Of a stretch of DNA of 56,878 nt, positions 17,460 to 27,222 are shown in pieces (position 1 is the stretch's first letter; every line of letters starts with the position of its first letter). The stretch is taken from NCBI GenBank assembly GCA_947474455.1, contig CANJIL010000015.1:1-56878 (forward strand), read 5' to 3'. Source of the stretch: Hyphomonadaceae bacterium. Its GTDB lineage: Bacteria > Pseudomonadota > Alphaproteobacteria > Caulobacterales > Hyphomonadaceae. The notes below the pieces were generated by a model. The model was not told where the DNA came from, made no database searches, and worked only from the letters and a program-made list of their open reading frames with translations. Position numbers and translations under genes: made by a program.

Positions 17460-18539
17460 ATGATGGCTTTCGGCATCAGGCATTCATTGGCTGCGGCCAT
17501 GCTGTTTCTTACGCCACTGACGGCGGCCTCCTGTGTGCAGGCGCCATCACCCGCACAGGAACTGGGCGCGAGCTTTCGCATCATCGACGCAGGGGGCGTC
17601 AATTTGCGTGTGGCCGAGATGGGTTCTGGCCCGCTGGTGATCCTCGTCCATGGCTTTCCGGAGTCCTGGTACTCCTGGCGCCATCAGATCCCCGCGCTGG
17701 CTGCGGCGGGCTATCACGTCGTCGCGCCCGACATGCGCGGCTACGGAAAATCCGACAAGCCCGCGGCGACTACGGATTACGACATGAAGCATCTGACCGA
17801 CGATATCGTCGGCATCGTCGATGCGATGGGAGAAAAGAAGGCGATCCTCATCGGTCATGACTGGGGCGCAGCCGTCACGTGGAATGCGATGCTGCTGCAT
17901 CCGGATCGTTTCACTGCGGTTGCTGCGTTGAGCGTCCCCTATCGTGGCCGCAATCCTGATGTGCGTCCCATGGATGCAACGCGGAAGCAGTACGGCGAAA
18001 ACTTCTGGTACACGATCTACTTCCAGGATCCGGGCGTCGCCGAGAAGGAGTTCGACGCCAATCCGCGCGAATTTCTCAGCCGCATGTATGTGCTCTATGG
18101 CGCGAAAAACCTGCCGGTCGAAACACCCGAACTGACGGATCCTCGCGCCTCGGCCGGCGGATGGATTCCGCGGATGGGTAAGCCGAAGTCATTGCCTGCC
18201 TGGCTCTCCCAGAAAGACCTCGACTACTATGTCAGCGAGTTCACTGAGGCAGGCTTCCGCGGCGGGATAAACTACTACCGCAACAGCAATCGCAACTGGG
18301 AAATCACGCCGCAGCTTACCGGCGCCAAGATCAATGCGCCGGCCCTGTTCATTGCAGGGCAGGATGATCTCGTGATCCGCGGCGCTTCTGCGGCGGAGCT
18401 TAGGGAGGGAATGAGCAAGATCATTCCGGATCTTCGCGGCGTTGTGGTGATACCGGGCGCCGGTCACTGGATCCAGCAGGAACGGCCCGCAGAGGTCAAC
18501 GCGCAACTCCTCGCCTTCCTGGCGGGTCTTCCGAAATAG
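17460..18539 (+). CDS. Epoxide-hydrolase-like alpha/beta hydrolase, exported
   Basis: 359 residues. The start at ATG 17460 (or 17463) follows GGGAGA. A signal peptide or lipobox (LTPLTAASC) precedes the hydrolase. Motifs: oxyanion HGFPESWYSWRHQ, nucleophile elbow IGHDWGAAV (Asp nucleophile, as in epoxide hydrolases and haloalkane dehalogenases) and catalytic His in GAGHWIQQERP. An exported enzyme of this class would act on envelope or extracellular substrates. The gene is divergent from the quinone oxidoreductase. Confidence 0.85.
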   Translation: MMAFGIRHSLAAAMLFLTPLTAASCVQAPSPAQELGASFRIIDAGGVNLRVAEMGSGPLVILVHGFPESWYSWRHQIPALAAAGYHVVAPDMRGYGKSDKPAATTDYDMKHLTDDIVGIVDAMGEKKAILIGHDWGAAVTWNAMLLHPDRFTAVAALSVPYRGRNPDVRPMDATRKQYGENFWYTIYFQDPGVAEKEFDANPREFLSRMYVLYGAKNLPVETPELTDPRASAGGWIPRMGKPKSLPAWLSQKDLDYYVSEFTEAGFRGGINYYRNSNRNWEITPQLTGAKINAPALFIAGQDDLVIRGASAAELREGMSKIIPDLRGVVVIPGAGHWIQQERPAEVNAQLLAFLAGLPK

Positions 18540-18595
18540 CGGAAGCGTCAGCAAGGCGTTGACATTTCTGCTGTGCTGGCTTCGACACTTCCGTC

Positions 18596-19093
18596 ATGAA
18601 GCATGTCCGCGGCTATTACGGGATAGGCGTTGAATCGCTCAGCAAGCCGATGAATCTCGGGGCGCTGCAGCGCACCGCGCATGCATTCGGCGCCGCTTTC
18701 ACCTTCACAGTCTCGGCGGCGCCGAAGATCCGCATTATGCACAATGCCGATACGTCGAAATCGGATCTGCATGTGCCCTGGTATCTGTGGGATTCGATCG
18801 ACGAGATGCAGCTCCCTAAGGGCTGCCAGCTCGTCGGTATCGAGCTCACCGACGACGCGGTCGAGCTCCCCACCTTCCGCCACCCGTTGCGCGCCGCCTA
18901 CGTCTTGGGCGGGGAGGCGAGGGACCTCTCGCTCGCGATGCAGGCGCGTTGCTCGCACATCGTGAAGATACCGACCAAGTTCTGCATCAACGTCGCGCTC
19001 GCAGGCGCACTGGTGATGTATGATCGCACGCTATCGCTCGGCGGCTATCCCGCCCGCCCCGTAGCGGTCGGCGGACCTGATCAGTCGAGATAG
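18596..19093 (+). CDS. SpoU/TrmH-family RNA methyltransferase
   Basis: 165 residues. SPOUT motif 1 is PMNLGALQRTAHAFGA, motif 2 is AYVLGGEARDLS, and motif 3 is IPTKFCINVALAGALVMYDR. It is expected to 2'-O-methylate tRNA or rRNA using SAM bound in a trefoil knot. There is no N-terminal RNA-binding domain, so it is a short form like TrmL. Its 3' end overlaps the convergent gene by 13 bp. The target nucleotide is unknown. Confidence 0.88.
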   Translation: MKHVRGYYGIGVESLSKPMNLGALQRTAHAFGAAFTFTVSAAPKIRIMHNADTSKSDLHVPWYLWDSIDEMQLPKGCQLVGIELTDDAVELPTFRHPLRAAYVLGGEARDLSLAMQARCSHIVKIPTKFCINVALAGALVMYDRTLSLGGYPARPVAVGGPDQSR

Positions 19094-19521
19094 CTGCGTC
19101 CGCTGCGCTGGCGGATGCGCATGCCCAGCGCGCTGAGGCCGATCCCTGCAACAGTTCCGGCGCCAAGCACGAAAGCAGCGGTGGCGTCTTCCGGCTTCAC
19201 GCCGGTCAGCAGGATGAAGAGAAGCATGGCGCCCAGCGCCGTGGCAACGAACATGCCCGCGCTGCGAATGAAAAATGCGAGCGCATGGATGACGGGCGAG
19301 CGGTCGCTCCAGTCGCCATAGATCCGCCGGCCAAGCATCAGCACCAGTGCGCTCGCCAGTAAGATAGGTGCAGCCAGGCTCGCCGCTCCGCCAAGCACGC
19401 TGGCCGCGTTCTCGAGCCTCAGGTATCGCGCAATGATGACGCCGGCCGCCACGACCATGCCGGACGCGGCGGCCGCGCCGGTGATCATCAGACAAGCGCC
19501 AGAAACGCGCCGCCACAACAC
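19081..19521 (-). CDS. Hypothetical four-helix membrane protein
   Basis: 146 residues from GTG 19521, chosen because GGAG lies about 9 bases upstream. Four hydrophobic segments (about 5-30, 43-63, 78-105 and 112-132) are joined by short charged loops. No family recognised. The tail overlaps the SpoU gene on the other strand. Confidence 0.6.
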   Translation of the reverse strand: MLWRRVSGACLMITGAAAASGMVVAAGVIIARYLRLENAASVLGGAASLAAPILLASALVLMLGRRIYGDWSDRSPVIHALAFFIRSAGMFVATALGAMLLFILLTGVKPEDATAAFVLGAGTVAGIGLSALGMRIRQRSGRSYLD

Positions 19522-19715
19522 GATGGCAAACTCCAAGGACAGGCTTGGCCAGCGCGCGGAATCCCGCGCGCGCCGTCCTTGCAGGAAGCAGGGGCGGCGC
19601 CGTTATGGGTTTAGTTAATTGCGGAGCTCCAGGCCCGCGCAGACTCGGTTTTTGGCGCCAGATTGAGCCAAAATACCCTCAAAACCGTGCGTTAGACGAA
19701 ATTCGCGGGACCGGA

Positions 19716-19730
19716 TTAAGCTGACTTTCA
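19716..19730 (+). promoter_or_regulatory. Candidate CtrA box (one mismatch)
   Basis: TTAA-N7-TTCA, one base off the TTAA-N7-TTAA full site bound by CtrA, about 70 bp before the TacA-like gene. In Caulobacter, tacA is CtrA-activated, which makes the site plausible. A single near-match in GC-rich DNA is weak evidence. Confidence 0.35.
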
Positions 19731-19800
19731 ATCCTTCGTGCCAGTTTGATGCGAACAGGGAGGCCGCCCAAGAGCCCCCGGCATTTGATGGTGTGGTGAC

Positions 19801-21243
19801 ATGGCTAAGACCGTTCTGGTCGTCGATGACGACCCTACCCAGCGTCGTCTCATGCAAGCCGCTGCCGAAAAGCAGGGCTTCCGTGCGCGCGTCGTCGAGA
19901 CCGGCGAGAAGGCGCTTGAAGAAGCTTCCGACGTCAAGAGCGGCGTCGATGTCGTCCTCCTCGATCTGGTGATGCCGGGTCTCTCGGGCATGGAAACGCT
20001 CGAACGCCTGATGGAACGCCGCCCCGATCTTCCGGTGATCGTCCTCACCGCGACCGGCGGCATCGACACCGTCGTCCAGGCCATGCGCGCCGGCGCCGTC
20101 GACTTCTTCGTGAAGCCGGCCTCGCCCGAACGCATCGCCATCTCCATCCGCAACGCCCTCAAGCTCTCGGATCTGCGCGGCGAGGTGAAACGCCTCTCCA
20201 AGAAAGCCGAAGGCAGGATGAGCTTCGACGACATGATCGCCGAAGCAGCTGCCATGCGCCAGGTCGTGCGCCTTGGCCAGCGCGCCGCGTCGTCGTCGAT
20301 CCCGATCCTCATCCTCGGCGAATCGGGCGTCGGCAAGGAAGTCATCGCCCGCTGCATCCAGGGCGCGTCCGAGCGCTCGGGCAAGCCGTTCATCTCGGTC
20401 AACTGCGGCGCAATCCCGGAAAACCTCGTCGAATCGATCCTGTTCGGCCATGAAAAGGGCTCGTTCACCGGCGCGCACGAGAAGAAGCTGGGCAAGTTCG
20501 TCGAAGCTGACGGCGGCACGCTTTTCCTCGATGAAGTCGGTGAACTGCCGCTCGACATGCAGGTGAAGTTGCTGCGCGTCCTGCAGGAAGGCGAAGTCGA
20601 CGCCGTCGGCTCGCGCCGCCCCACCAAGATCGACGTCCGCATCATCTCGGCGACCAACCGCGACCTCGAGCAACAGGTAAAGGAAGGCCGCTTCCGCGAA
20701 GACCTCTACTATCGTCTCAACGTATTCCCTATCGAGATCCCCTCGCTGCGCGAGCGCCGCGAAGACCTGCCGGCCATGGTCGAGCACTTTGTCCGGCGCT
20801 TCAATGCCGAAGAGGGCAAGGCCTCGCCGGGCGTGTCCCCCGAAGCGCTGACCATGCTGATGAGCTATGACTGGCCAGGCAACGTCCGCCAGCTCGAGAA
20901 TGCGGTGTTCCGCGCCGTCGTGCTGTCAGATGGCGGCGCGCTGAAGCCGGACGACTTCCCGCAGATCTCGGGCCTGGTCGGAACGATGCCGGCGCCAAGC
21001 CTTGTCGCGCCGAAGCCTGCCAATGATGCGGCTGACCAGCCCGTGCTGATCACCAGTCCCACCGGCGAGCTGCGCACGCTGGAAGCGATCGAGCGCGACC
21101 TGATCCAGTTCGCCATCGATCACTATTCCGGCCACATGTCGGAAGTCGCCCGCCGCCTCGGCATCGGCCGCTCGACGCTCTATCGCAAGGTCCGCGAATA
21201 CGACCTGAAAGTCCGCGAGGACGATCTCGAAGACGTGGGCTGA
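19801..21243 (+). CDS. Sigma-54-dependent NtrC-family response regulator (TacA-like)
   Basis: 480 residues. Receiver domain (1-125): VLVVDDDPTQRR, phospho-Asp in VVLLDLVMPG, and Lys in FFVKPAS. AAA+ domain (about 145-380): Walker A GESGVGKE, sigma-54 contact loop GSFTGA (a variant of GAFTGA) and Walker B GTLFLDEVGE. C-terminal Fis-type HTH: HMSEVARRLGIGRSTLYRKV. It activates RpoN promoters when phosphorylated. The N-terminus and organisation resemble Caulobacter TacA, which controls stalk genes. No partner kinase is adjacent, which also fits TacA, but orthology is inferred. Confidence 0.93.
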   Translation: MAKTVLVVDDDPTQRRLMQAAAEKQGFRARVVETGEKALEEASDVKSGVDVVLLDLVMPGLSGMETLERLMERRPDLPVIVLTATGGIDTVVQAMRAGAVDFFVKPASPERIAISIRNALKLSDLRGEVKRLSKKAEGRMSFDDMIAEAAAMRQVVRLGQRAASSSIPILILGESGVGKEVIARCIQGASERSGKPFISVNCGAIPENLVESILFGHEKGSFTGAHEKKLGKFVEADGGTLFLDEVGELPLDMQVKLLRVLQEGEVDAVGSRRPTKIDVRIISATNRDLEQQVKEGRFREDLYYRLNVFPIEIPSLRERREDLPAMVEHFVRRFNAEEGKASPGVSPEALTMLMSYDWPGNVRQLENAVFRAVVLSDGGALKPDDFPQISGLVGTMPAPSLVAPKPANDAADQPVLITSPTGELRTLEAIERDLIQFAIDHYSGHMSEVARRLGIGRSTLYRKVREYDLKVREDDLEDVG

Positions 21244-21270
21244 GCCCGGTCTCAATACGCCAGACGCAGA

Positions 21271-21302
21271 CAGGCCGGAGATGCGCATGCATCCCCGGCC
21301 TG
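21271..21302. terminator. Strong hairpin between convergent genes, probable terminator
   Basis: CAGGCCGG-A-GATGC-GCAT-GCATC-C-CCGGCCTG: a 13-pair stem with one mismatch and a 4-base loop, 27 bp after the regulator stop and 36 bp before the rpsU end on the opposite strand. No T-run follows, so the terminator role is inferred from position. Confidence 0.6.
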
Positions 21303-21338
21303 TTCGAATCTGTACGCGAGTTTGCCGGCTCGGCGACT

Positions 21339-21557
21339 CTAGGTCTTCGGCAGGAGGCCTTCACGCTGGGCACGTTTGCGAGCCAGTTTCCGCGCGCGGC
21401 GGACGGCTTCAGCTTTTTCGCGAGCCTTGCGCTCGGAGGGCTTCTCGAAATGGTTGCGGCGCTTCATCTCACGGAAGAGACCTTCGCGCTGCATCTTCTT
21501 CTTCAGCGCTTTCAACGCCTGATCGACGTTGTTATCGCGGACAACGATCTGAACTAT
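21339..21557 (-). CDS. rpsU: Ribosomal protein bS21, apparently initiated at ATA
   Basis: 72 residues. The frame reads [20 protein letters not shown], then [20 protein letters not shown] and a basic tail [17 protein letters not shown], an excellent and full-length bS21. The codon where the initiator Met belongs is ATA (21557-21555), with GGAG about 8 bases upstream; no ATG, GTG or TTG is in frame nearby. The overlapping ATG at 21567 is out of frame and stops after five codons. bS21 is a 30S protein needed for initiation. The start is either truly non-canonical or a sequence error. COQ9 lies divergently upstream. Confidence 0.9.
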   Translation of the reverse strand: MVQIVVRDNNVDQALKALKKKMQREGLFREMKRRNHFEKPSERKAREKAEAVRRARKLARKRAQREGLLPKT

Positions 21558-21768
21558 TTGAAACTCTCCATCGGTTTCCCGGCCGGCTCCGGGGCTGGTC
21601 TTGGAACGTCAGAAACGCCTAAACGGCCGCAAACGCTCCCTTTGGGGATACGCGGGCCCGTCCGACGGGTGATTTTTCCAGCCCATTACGGGCAGGCGCG
21701 GGTCCGATATCATAGGAAAAAGGCCCTGCCTACTGCCCCCCGCCTCAGATTTGGAGCAGGATGCGAGC

Positions 21769-22404
21769 ATGACTGAAACTCCAGAATCCGCCCCGAGCGA
21801 CCAATTCCGCGAGCGCCTGCTCGACGCCATGCTCGAGCTTGCATCCGAAACTGGATGGACAATGGCCGGCATGGAGGCGGCGGCGAAGAAGGCCGGCCTC
21901 ACCAAAGGCCAGGTCCTGTTGGCCACCCCGCACGGGGTCGCCGATCTTCTGGAAGCCTTCGGCCAGCGCGCAGCGAAAGCCGCCGGCGCCCGGCTGGGCC
22001 AACCCGACATCGCCGCTCTCAAGATCCGCCAGAAGGTGCGGGCAGGGGCCAAGGCATGGCTCTCTGCGCTCAACCCGCACAAGGCGGCGGTCAAACGCGC
22101 AGTGTCGACGCCCGCCAACCTGCTGACCGGTCCGAAGGGGCTATGGACGGCGGCGGACGCGATCTGGATCGCGCTGGGCGACAAATCCACCGACTTCAAC
22201 TGGTACACTAAGCGCACCATCCTGTCGGGCGTGCTGGGCTCGACGCTAGCGGCGTGGATCGGAACGGACGACGAAGCGGAAGTCGACGCCTTCCTCGACC
22301 GCCGCATCGAAAACGTCATGCAGTTCGAAAAGCTCAAGACGCAAGCCAAGGATGCCTTCGCCAAGATGCCCGATCCGATGGACCTGTTCGGCCAACGCAA
22401 ATAA
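21769..22404 (+). CDS. COQ9-family ubiquinone biosynthesis protein
   Basis: 211 residues. A TetR-like N-terminal fold (FRERLLDAMLELASETGWTM) is followed by the COQ9 C-terminal pattern (IWIALGDKSTDFNWYTKRT, LSGVLGSTLAAWI, then RRIENVMQFEK). COQ9 is a lipid-binding partner of the COQ7 hydroxylase in ubiquinone synthesis. The divergent rpsU-COQ9 pair is common in alphaproteobacteria. ATG 21769 is preferred over TTG 21751. Confidence 0.88.
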   Translation: MTETPESAPSDQFRERLLDAMLELASETGWTMAGMEAAAKKAGLTKGQVLLATPHGVADLLEAFGQRAAKAAGARLGQPDIAALKIRQKVRAGAKAWLSALNPHKAAVKRAVSTPANLLTGPKGLWTAADAIWIALGDKSTDFNWYTKRTILSGVLGSTLAAWIGTDDEAEVDAFLDRRIENVMQFEKLKTQAKDAFAKMPDPMDLFGQRK

Positions 22405-22426
22405 TCCGGGGCACAGGGTTCGCAGC

Positions 22427-22732
22427 ATGACGGCTGAACGCCTGACCAAGGAAATCTTCCGCCAGGAAGGCGACAACTTCCGCTCGGTCTGCGTGACACT
22501 CGAACCCGACGGCACGCTGATGCTCGATGCACAGGATATGGGGCCTCTTGTGAAAGAGGTCTGGGGCGATTCAGACTACGAATTCGGGTACCGCGTGCCG
22601 CCCGAAGCGGTGGGCAAGCTCGCCTGCGTTCTGCTGAGGAAACTGTATGCCGGCCGCGAGCAGGCCGTGGATGAAATGCGCGCGCTTTGTGCGGCCGAAG
22701 GCGTCGCCTGCGAGAACGGCAGCTACGCCTGA
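22427..22732 (+). CDS. Conserved hypothetical protein
   Basis: 101 residues, 22 bp after COQ9 on the same strand and so probably co-transcribed. Acidic, soluble and without a signal peptide; central segment GPLVKEVWGDSDYEFGYRV and a helical C-terminus with three cysteines. I do not recognise a family. Confidence 0.65.
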   Translation: MTAERLTKEIFRQEGDNFRSVCVTLEPDGTLMLDAQDMGPLVKEVWGDSDYEFGYRVPPEAVGKLACVLLRKLYAGREQAVDEMRALCAAEGVACENGSYA

Positions 22733-22798
22733 AGCCGCCCTCCGCCATCTGCGCAGACGTAGACTCTGTTTGACTGACAGGCCTTGAGGGAGAAAACA

Positions 22799-23469
22799 TT
22801 GACCGTTCGTATCGAGAAGTCCGGTTCCGTGTGGACGGCGATCCCAAGCCGCTATGAAGCGCGCAACGTCATGGACCCGAAAGCGCCGATGATCTCATTG
22901 CCGCGTTCGAGGAATTCGACGCTGATCCATCCGTCAATGTCGCCGTGTTCTAGGGCGAGGGCGGCGCCTTCTGCGCTGGCTGGGATCTGAAAGCGGTCTC
23001 CGATCTCGATCCGAATGATCCCCTCGGCGCCATCGATTTTCCCTCCGATGGCGGTAAACCTCCGCGCGGCCCACTAGGCCCGTCGCGTCTCCAACTCTCC
23101 AAGCCCGTCATCGCCGCTGTCGAAGGTCCGGCGGTCGCCGGCGGCATGGGCAAGGCGCTCGAGATCATCATGACCGGCCGAAAGATCCCCGCTGAGGAGG
23201 CCGATCGCATCGGTCTGTGCGAGAGGGTCGCGCCGCACGGCAAGGCCCGTGACGTCGCCGAACTGATGGTGCAGGAAATCGCCCGCTTCCCGCAGGAATG
23301 CATGCGCGCGGATCGCCGGTCGGTCTACAGCGCCTGGGCCAAGCCGGTGCGCGAGGGTCTGGAGATCGAGTGGAGAACAAGCGCACACATCATGAGAGCC
23401 GAAGGCGTCCGTGGCGCCGCCCGCTTCGCCGAAGGCAAAGGCCGCCACGGCGACTTCGGAAACATCTGA
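22799..23469 (+). pseudogene. Decayed enoyl-CoA hydratase/isomerase (crotonase)
   Basis: A TTG start after GAGGGAG begins a crotonase (TVRIEKSGSVWTAI). A one-base shift near 22881 is needed to continue the fold (SADDLIAAFEEFDADPS). A TAG at 22951-22953 then stands where the family usually has a codon before GEGGAFCAGWDLKA. Further on, about 45 codons normally lying between AAVEGPAVAGG and KALEIIMTGRKI are missing. The C-terminus continues in frame to TGA. Three independent lesions make a functional enzyme unlikely. Confidence 0.85.
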
Positions 23470-23655
23470 GGGCGCGCCGCGCCTACGATCGTTCATGGGG
23501 CGCGCGGCAATGCGTATCCGCTAGCGCCTGCTGGCATAGACTCTATACCCACGGCGCGTTCCGCTCTCCCCGCTACCTCATGTCCGAGGCGCACGAACGA
23601 CAGCATACCGCAGGGCAAGCTCGCCCATGCGAAGGTGAGATTGCGCCGCGCCGCA

Positions 23656-24750
23656 TCAGCTACGCGGCTTCAGCCTTGTGACATGCCCCATCTTGCGGCC
23701 GCTGACCGCGCGGCGCTTGCCATAGAGGTGCAGCTTGGCGCCATCCGCCAGATGCCGCTCCCAAGCGTTCGCGTCTTCGCCGAGAAGGTTGATCATCTCG
23801 CCGTCGGAGTGGCGCGCAGCATTCCCCAGCGGCCAGCCGCAGACGGCGCGGATGTGCTGCTCGAACTGGCCGGTAAAGCAGGCATCCTGCGTCCAGTGGC
23901 CAGAATTGTGGACGCGTGGGGCAAACTCGTTGGCGAGCAGGCGGCCGTCCTTCGTCAGGAACAGCTCCAGGGCAAGGACACCTACATAATCCAGTTCATC
24001 GGCCAGCTTCTTCGCAAGGCGCTTGGCTTCCTCGATGATCGCCGGAGAAGCTGAGGATGGAAACACGGAACGTCTCAGAATGCCGCCCGAATGATCATTC
24101 TCCGGCGGATCATAGGCGACAAACTCGCCCTCGGCGCTGCGTGCAGCGATGACGGAGATTTCTCGGTCGTGCTCGATCCAGGCTTCCATCACCGCCTTGG
24201 TCGTCCCAATCTCGGCCCAGGCAGGATAGGGCGCGATCTTGCCCTGCAACCGCACCTGTCCCTTGCCATCATAACCCGAAAAGCGCGATTTCAGGACGCC
24301 GCTGCCGCCAAGCCCGGCGAGCGTCGGCTCGATCTCATCCGGCTTGTCGACACGGGCAAAAGGCGCCGGCTCAATTCCGATGTCGCGGAAGAAGGATTTT
24401 TCCGCAAGACGATCCTGCGCGCGCGCGAGCGTCAGTCCATTCGGACGCACCGGCACGCCTTCGTCCTCGATCAGGTCGACGGCGTCGACGGGAACATTCT
24501 CGAATTCGATTGTGGCGACGGAGATGCTAGCTGCGAACTCGCGCAATGCATCGCGGTCATCGAAGGGAGCTACCCATGTCTTCCGCGCAACCCGTGACGC
24601 CGGGCTGTCGATCTCCGGCGTGAAGATATGAACGTCGAGGCCAAGCTCGCCAGCCGCCATCGCAAGCATGCGACCAAGCTGTCCGCCGCCGAGAATGCCG
24701 ATCGTGTCGCCCGGCTTGGCGAGCACGCCCATGGCCTTGCTCGCTGTCAT
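23656..24750 (-). CDS. purK: 5-(carboxyamino)imidazole ribonucleotide synthase
   Basis: 364 residues. It makes N5-CAIR from AIR, bicarbonate and ATP. ATP-grasp fold: N-terminal [20 protein letters not shown], central [18 protein letters not shown] and metal-site [17 protein letters not shown]. The start overlaps the purE stop by 4 bases (ATGA), so the two are translationally coupled. Confidence 0.97.
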   Translation of the reverse strand: MTASKAMGVLAKPGDTIGILGGGQLGRMLAMAAGELGLDVHIFTPEIDSPASRVARKTWVAPFDDRDALREFAASISVATIEFENVPVDAVDLIEDEGVPVRPNGLTLARAQDRLAEKSFFRDIGIEPAPFARVDKPDEIEPTLAGLGGSGVLKSRFSGYDGKGQVRLQGKIAPYPAWAEIGTTKAVMEAWIEHDREISVIAARSAEGEFVAYDPPENDHSGGILRRSVFPSSASPAIIEEAKRLAKKLADELDYVGVLALELFLTKDGRLLANEFAPRVHNSGHWTQDACFTGQFEQHIRAVCGWPLGNAARHSDGEMINLLGEDANAWERHLADGAKLHLYGKRRAVSGRKMGHVTRLKPRS

Positions 24751-25244
24751 TTCCCGGCTTCCACCGTCTCGGCGACTGAATCCGTCTGCGCTTTCCGCCA
24801 GGCATCGAGCCGCGCGAGCAGTGTGGCGTCATCATTGGCGAGGATGGAGGCGGCCAGCACGCCGGCATTGGCCGCGCCTGGATCGCCGATAGCCAGAGTG
24901 CCCACAGGCACACCCTTGGGCATCTGGACGATAGATAGAAGGCTATCGAGGCCGGACAGGGCGCTGGACTTCACCGGCACGCCAAGCACGGGCAGGGAGG
25001 TCATCGACGCGACCATGCCCGGCAGATGAGCAGCCCCGCCGGCGCCGGCGATGATGATCTTGATCCCGCGGCCACGCGCGGACTTCGCATAATCCACCAG
25101 CCTGTCGGGCGTGCGGTGGGCAGAGACCACCTTCGTCTCATACGGAACGCCGAGTTCTGTGAGTATCTCGGCCGCTTTCGACATGGTCGGCCAGTCCGAG
25201 CGGCTGCCCATGATGATGCCCACAGCAGGGCTTTTAGTTGGCAT
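24747..25244 (-). CDS. purE: N5-carboxyaminoimidazole ribonucleotide mutase
   Basis: 165 residues. It converts N5-CAIR to CAIR in purine synthesis. The conserved [24 protein letters not shown] and [15 protein letters not shown] are all present. It is first in purE-purK and divergent from the diguanylate cyclase across about 100 bp. Confidence 0.97.
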   Translation of the reverse strand: MPTKSPAVGIIMGSRSDWPTMSKAAEILTELGVPYETKVVSAHRTPDRLVDYAKSARGRGIKIIIAGAGGAAHLPGMVASMTSLPVLGVPVKSSALSGLDSLLSIVQMPKGVPVGTLAIGDPGAANAGVLAASILANDDATLLARLDAWRKAQTDSVAETVEAGK

Positions 25245-25343
25245 TCGGCTCTCCGGCCCGGAAAGCGGGATTCTACTCGCTTCCCCCTCATCTCCGCAAC
25301 GGCGCGTCTCGTTCGTTTGGCGGCGAGAGGGGTCCGGGCAGGC

Positions 25344-26120
25344 ATGATTAATCAGACGCTAACAAGCTTGGACGACAGTCCGGCAGGAGAAGCAGACACC
25401 CAGAATGCCCGCCCTATGAAGATTTTCTCGATCTTCGCCCCGCGAAGCAGATCCGGCGATGCCGCTCCGCTCGACAAGCCCGTGGATCTGGCGAAGCGCG
25501 TGGCCGGTATTTTCGGCGTACCGGAACACCAACTGACCCCGCAGGTGCGCACCGCGTTCAACATGCTGATCAGCGAGGTGGACTCGCTGCGCCTCGACGT
25601 CGAACAGCTGCAGCTGTCCCTGGCCGAGGCGGAGGCTTCCGCCGACCACGACACGCTGGCGCCGGTCTACAACCGCCGCGCCTTCGTCCGCGAAAGCTCG
25701 CGCGTCCTCGCGATGGTCAAGCGGCACGAGGTCGAGGCCAGCCTAATCTATTTCGACCTCAACAACTTCAAGGCGATCAACGATGCGCACGGCCATGCCG
25801 CCGGCGATGCCGTGATCCGGTCGATCGGCGAATTGCTGATCCGGCAGACGCGTCAGACCGACATTGTTGGCCGCATTGGCGGCGATGAGTTCGCCGTGGT
25901 GTTGACGCACATCGATCGGCAGGCTGCTCAGGGAAAAGCCGAAGCGCTGGCGGCTGCGCTGCGCACCGAGAAAGTGCTGCACGAAGGCGAAGCGCACTAC
26001 GTGACAGCTGCATTCGGCGTCACGCACATCACTGCACAAGATACCGTGGAGCTGGCGCTCGCGCGCGCCGACGAGGCCATGTACGCCGACAAGGCGCTGC
26101 ACCGCCGCGCGCAGGCCTAG
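25344..26120 (+). CDS. Diguanylate cyclase (GGDEF domain)
   Basis: 258 residues. An N-terminal helical region (about 30-95, [19 protein letters not shown]) precedes a GGDEF domain with [18 protein letters not shown] and the signature [11 protein letters not shown]. An RQTD sequence five residues before GGDEF fits an inhibitory I-site, implying product feedback. ATG 25344 follows a GAGAGGGG stretch; ATG 25416 is an alternative but lacks a ribosome site. It makes c-di-GMP. No transmembrane or known sensor domain is visible. Confidence 0.9.
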   Translation: MINQTLTSLDDSPAGEADTQNARPMKIFSIFAPRSRSGDAAPLDKPVDLAKRVAGIFGVPEHQLTPQVRTAFNMLISEVDSLRLDVEQLQLSLAEAEASADHDTLAPVYNRRAFVRESSRVLAMVKRHEVEASLIYFDLNNFKAINDAHGHAAGDAVIRSIGELLIRQTRQTDIVGRIGGDEFAVVLTHIDRQAAQGKAEALAAALRTEKVLHEGEAHYVTAAFGVTHITAQDTVELALARADEAMYADKALHRRAQA

Positions 26121-26126
26121 ACTGAT

Positions 26127-27005
26127 CTACTGACGCGGATAGTTGCCGTATCCGCCATACCCGCGGCCGCCCCAGACCTTTTCGCCGATCATGCAGTCTG
26201 TCTTCTGGGTCGGCAGCTTGAGCTGCGCCCGGACGACGCCAGGCGTTTCGGCGAACTGGATCGGGGCCATGTCGGGTTCGATGTCGATCGAGGCGATCTC
26301 CATCACTAGCTTCTTGCGGATGGTGGCGGACAACTGGCGGAGGTCGAACACCGGCGCGAGGAAGGCGCCGACGCCGCCGATGACGCAGTGCCGGTAATAT
26401 CGATCGAGATGGTCGATGTCGTAGAATTCCTTCGGCTTGTTCAGCATGATCGGCAGGCCGTTGATCACGATGCCGCTCTTCACCACCTCGTCGCGCACCT
26501 GTTCGACAACACGGCCGGCATTGTTGGCGCCGTCGCCCGAGACATCGACCACCTGGCGCGGCGATGAGATGTTGTTCTTCAGGATATAATCCTGAGCCGC
26601 GAGCAGGGCCGTCGAGATCGAGGTGCGCTGTTCGCCGAAGATAGGCTCCTTCTCGAGGCGGTCTGCGAAGTCATGGGCGGCCTTCGGGCTGTCGATGATG
26701 GTCCACGGGATTGTGGGAATGGGGTCGAAATCGCCCGCCCATTCCATGTACATTACCGCGATCTTGCCTTCAGGCCCCGACACCAGCGCTTCTATGACGT
26801 CCTGATGGCGGAAAGCCTCGACATAGCCGTTGCGCTGGACCGTGTGTTCATCCAGGTCCATCGACTGCGAGATATCGACGGCGAGAAGAAGTTCGAGGTC
26901 GACATTGATCCGCTGGCCCTGCTGGGCGGTAATCGGCGCGGCGAGGCCGGCGACCCCGGCGATCACCAGGGCCGCAACGCCCCTGAGGCTCGACTTCAAG
27001 TCCAT
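26127..27005 (-). CDS. DUF1194 secreted vWA-like protein
   Basis: 292 residues. A signal peptide (about 1-28, ending in the ITAQQ region) is followed by a von Willebrand A-like fold with the metal-site motif LLLAVDISQSMD and DVSGDGANNAG. The tail is Gly/Tyr-rich (GGRGYGGYGNY). GGAG lies 8 bases upstream of ATG 27005. DUF1194 proteins are common in alphaproteobacteria; function unknown, predicted periplasmic. Confidence 0.85.
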   Translation of the reverse strand: MDLKSSLRGVAALVIAGVAGLAAPITAQQGQRINVDLELLLAVDISQSMDLDEHTVQRNGYVEAFRHQDVIEALVSGPEGKIAVMYMEWAGDFDPIPTIPWTIIDSPKAAHDFADRLEKEPIFGEQRTSISTALLAAQDYILKNNISSPRQVVDVSGDGANNAGRVVEQVRDEVVKSGIVINGLPIMLNKPKEFYDIDHLDRYYRHCVIGGVGAFLAPVFDLRQLSATIRKKLVMEIASIDIEPDMAPIQFAETPGVVRAQLKLPTQKTDCMIGEKVWGGRGYGGYGNYPRQ

Positions 27006-27222
27006 TAACCCGCTCCGGTCAGTGGCCCAGCTTGCAGGCCAACCCCACGGCAGGCAAGCTGGCAATCATCACGAAGTCACGACCTTGTTGCGGAGCGGCA
27101 AGCCTGATCAAGGCTCGCCTGCCACGAGATGAACAGGGTGGGTTACCGGCCAACGTATTCATCATGGGATACCGGCCGGCGCTTTGATCAGGAGAATTGC
27201 AAGGATTGGTCGTTGGGTCGGC

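Noticed and set aside
21609-22847. A 412-residue minus-strand open frame opposite COQ9
   Set aside because: Arg/Ser-rich shadow frame with no motif, lying over COQ9 and its neighbour.
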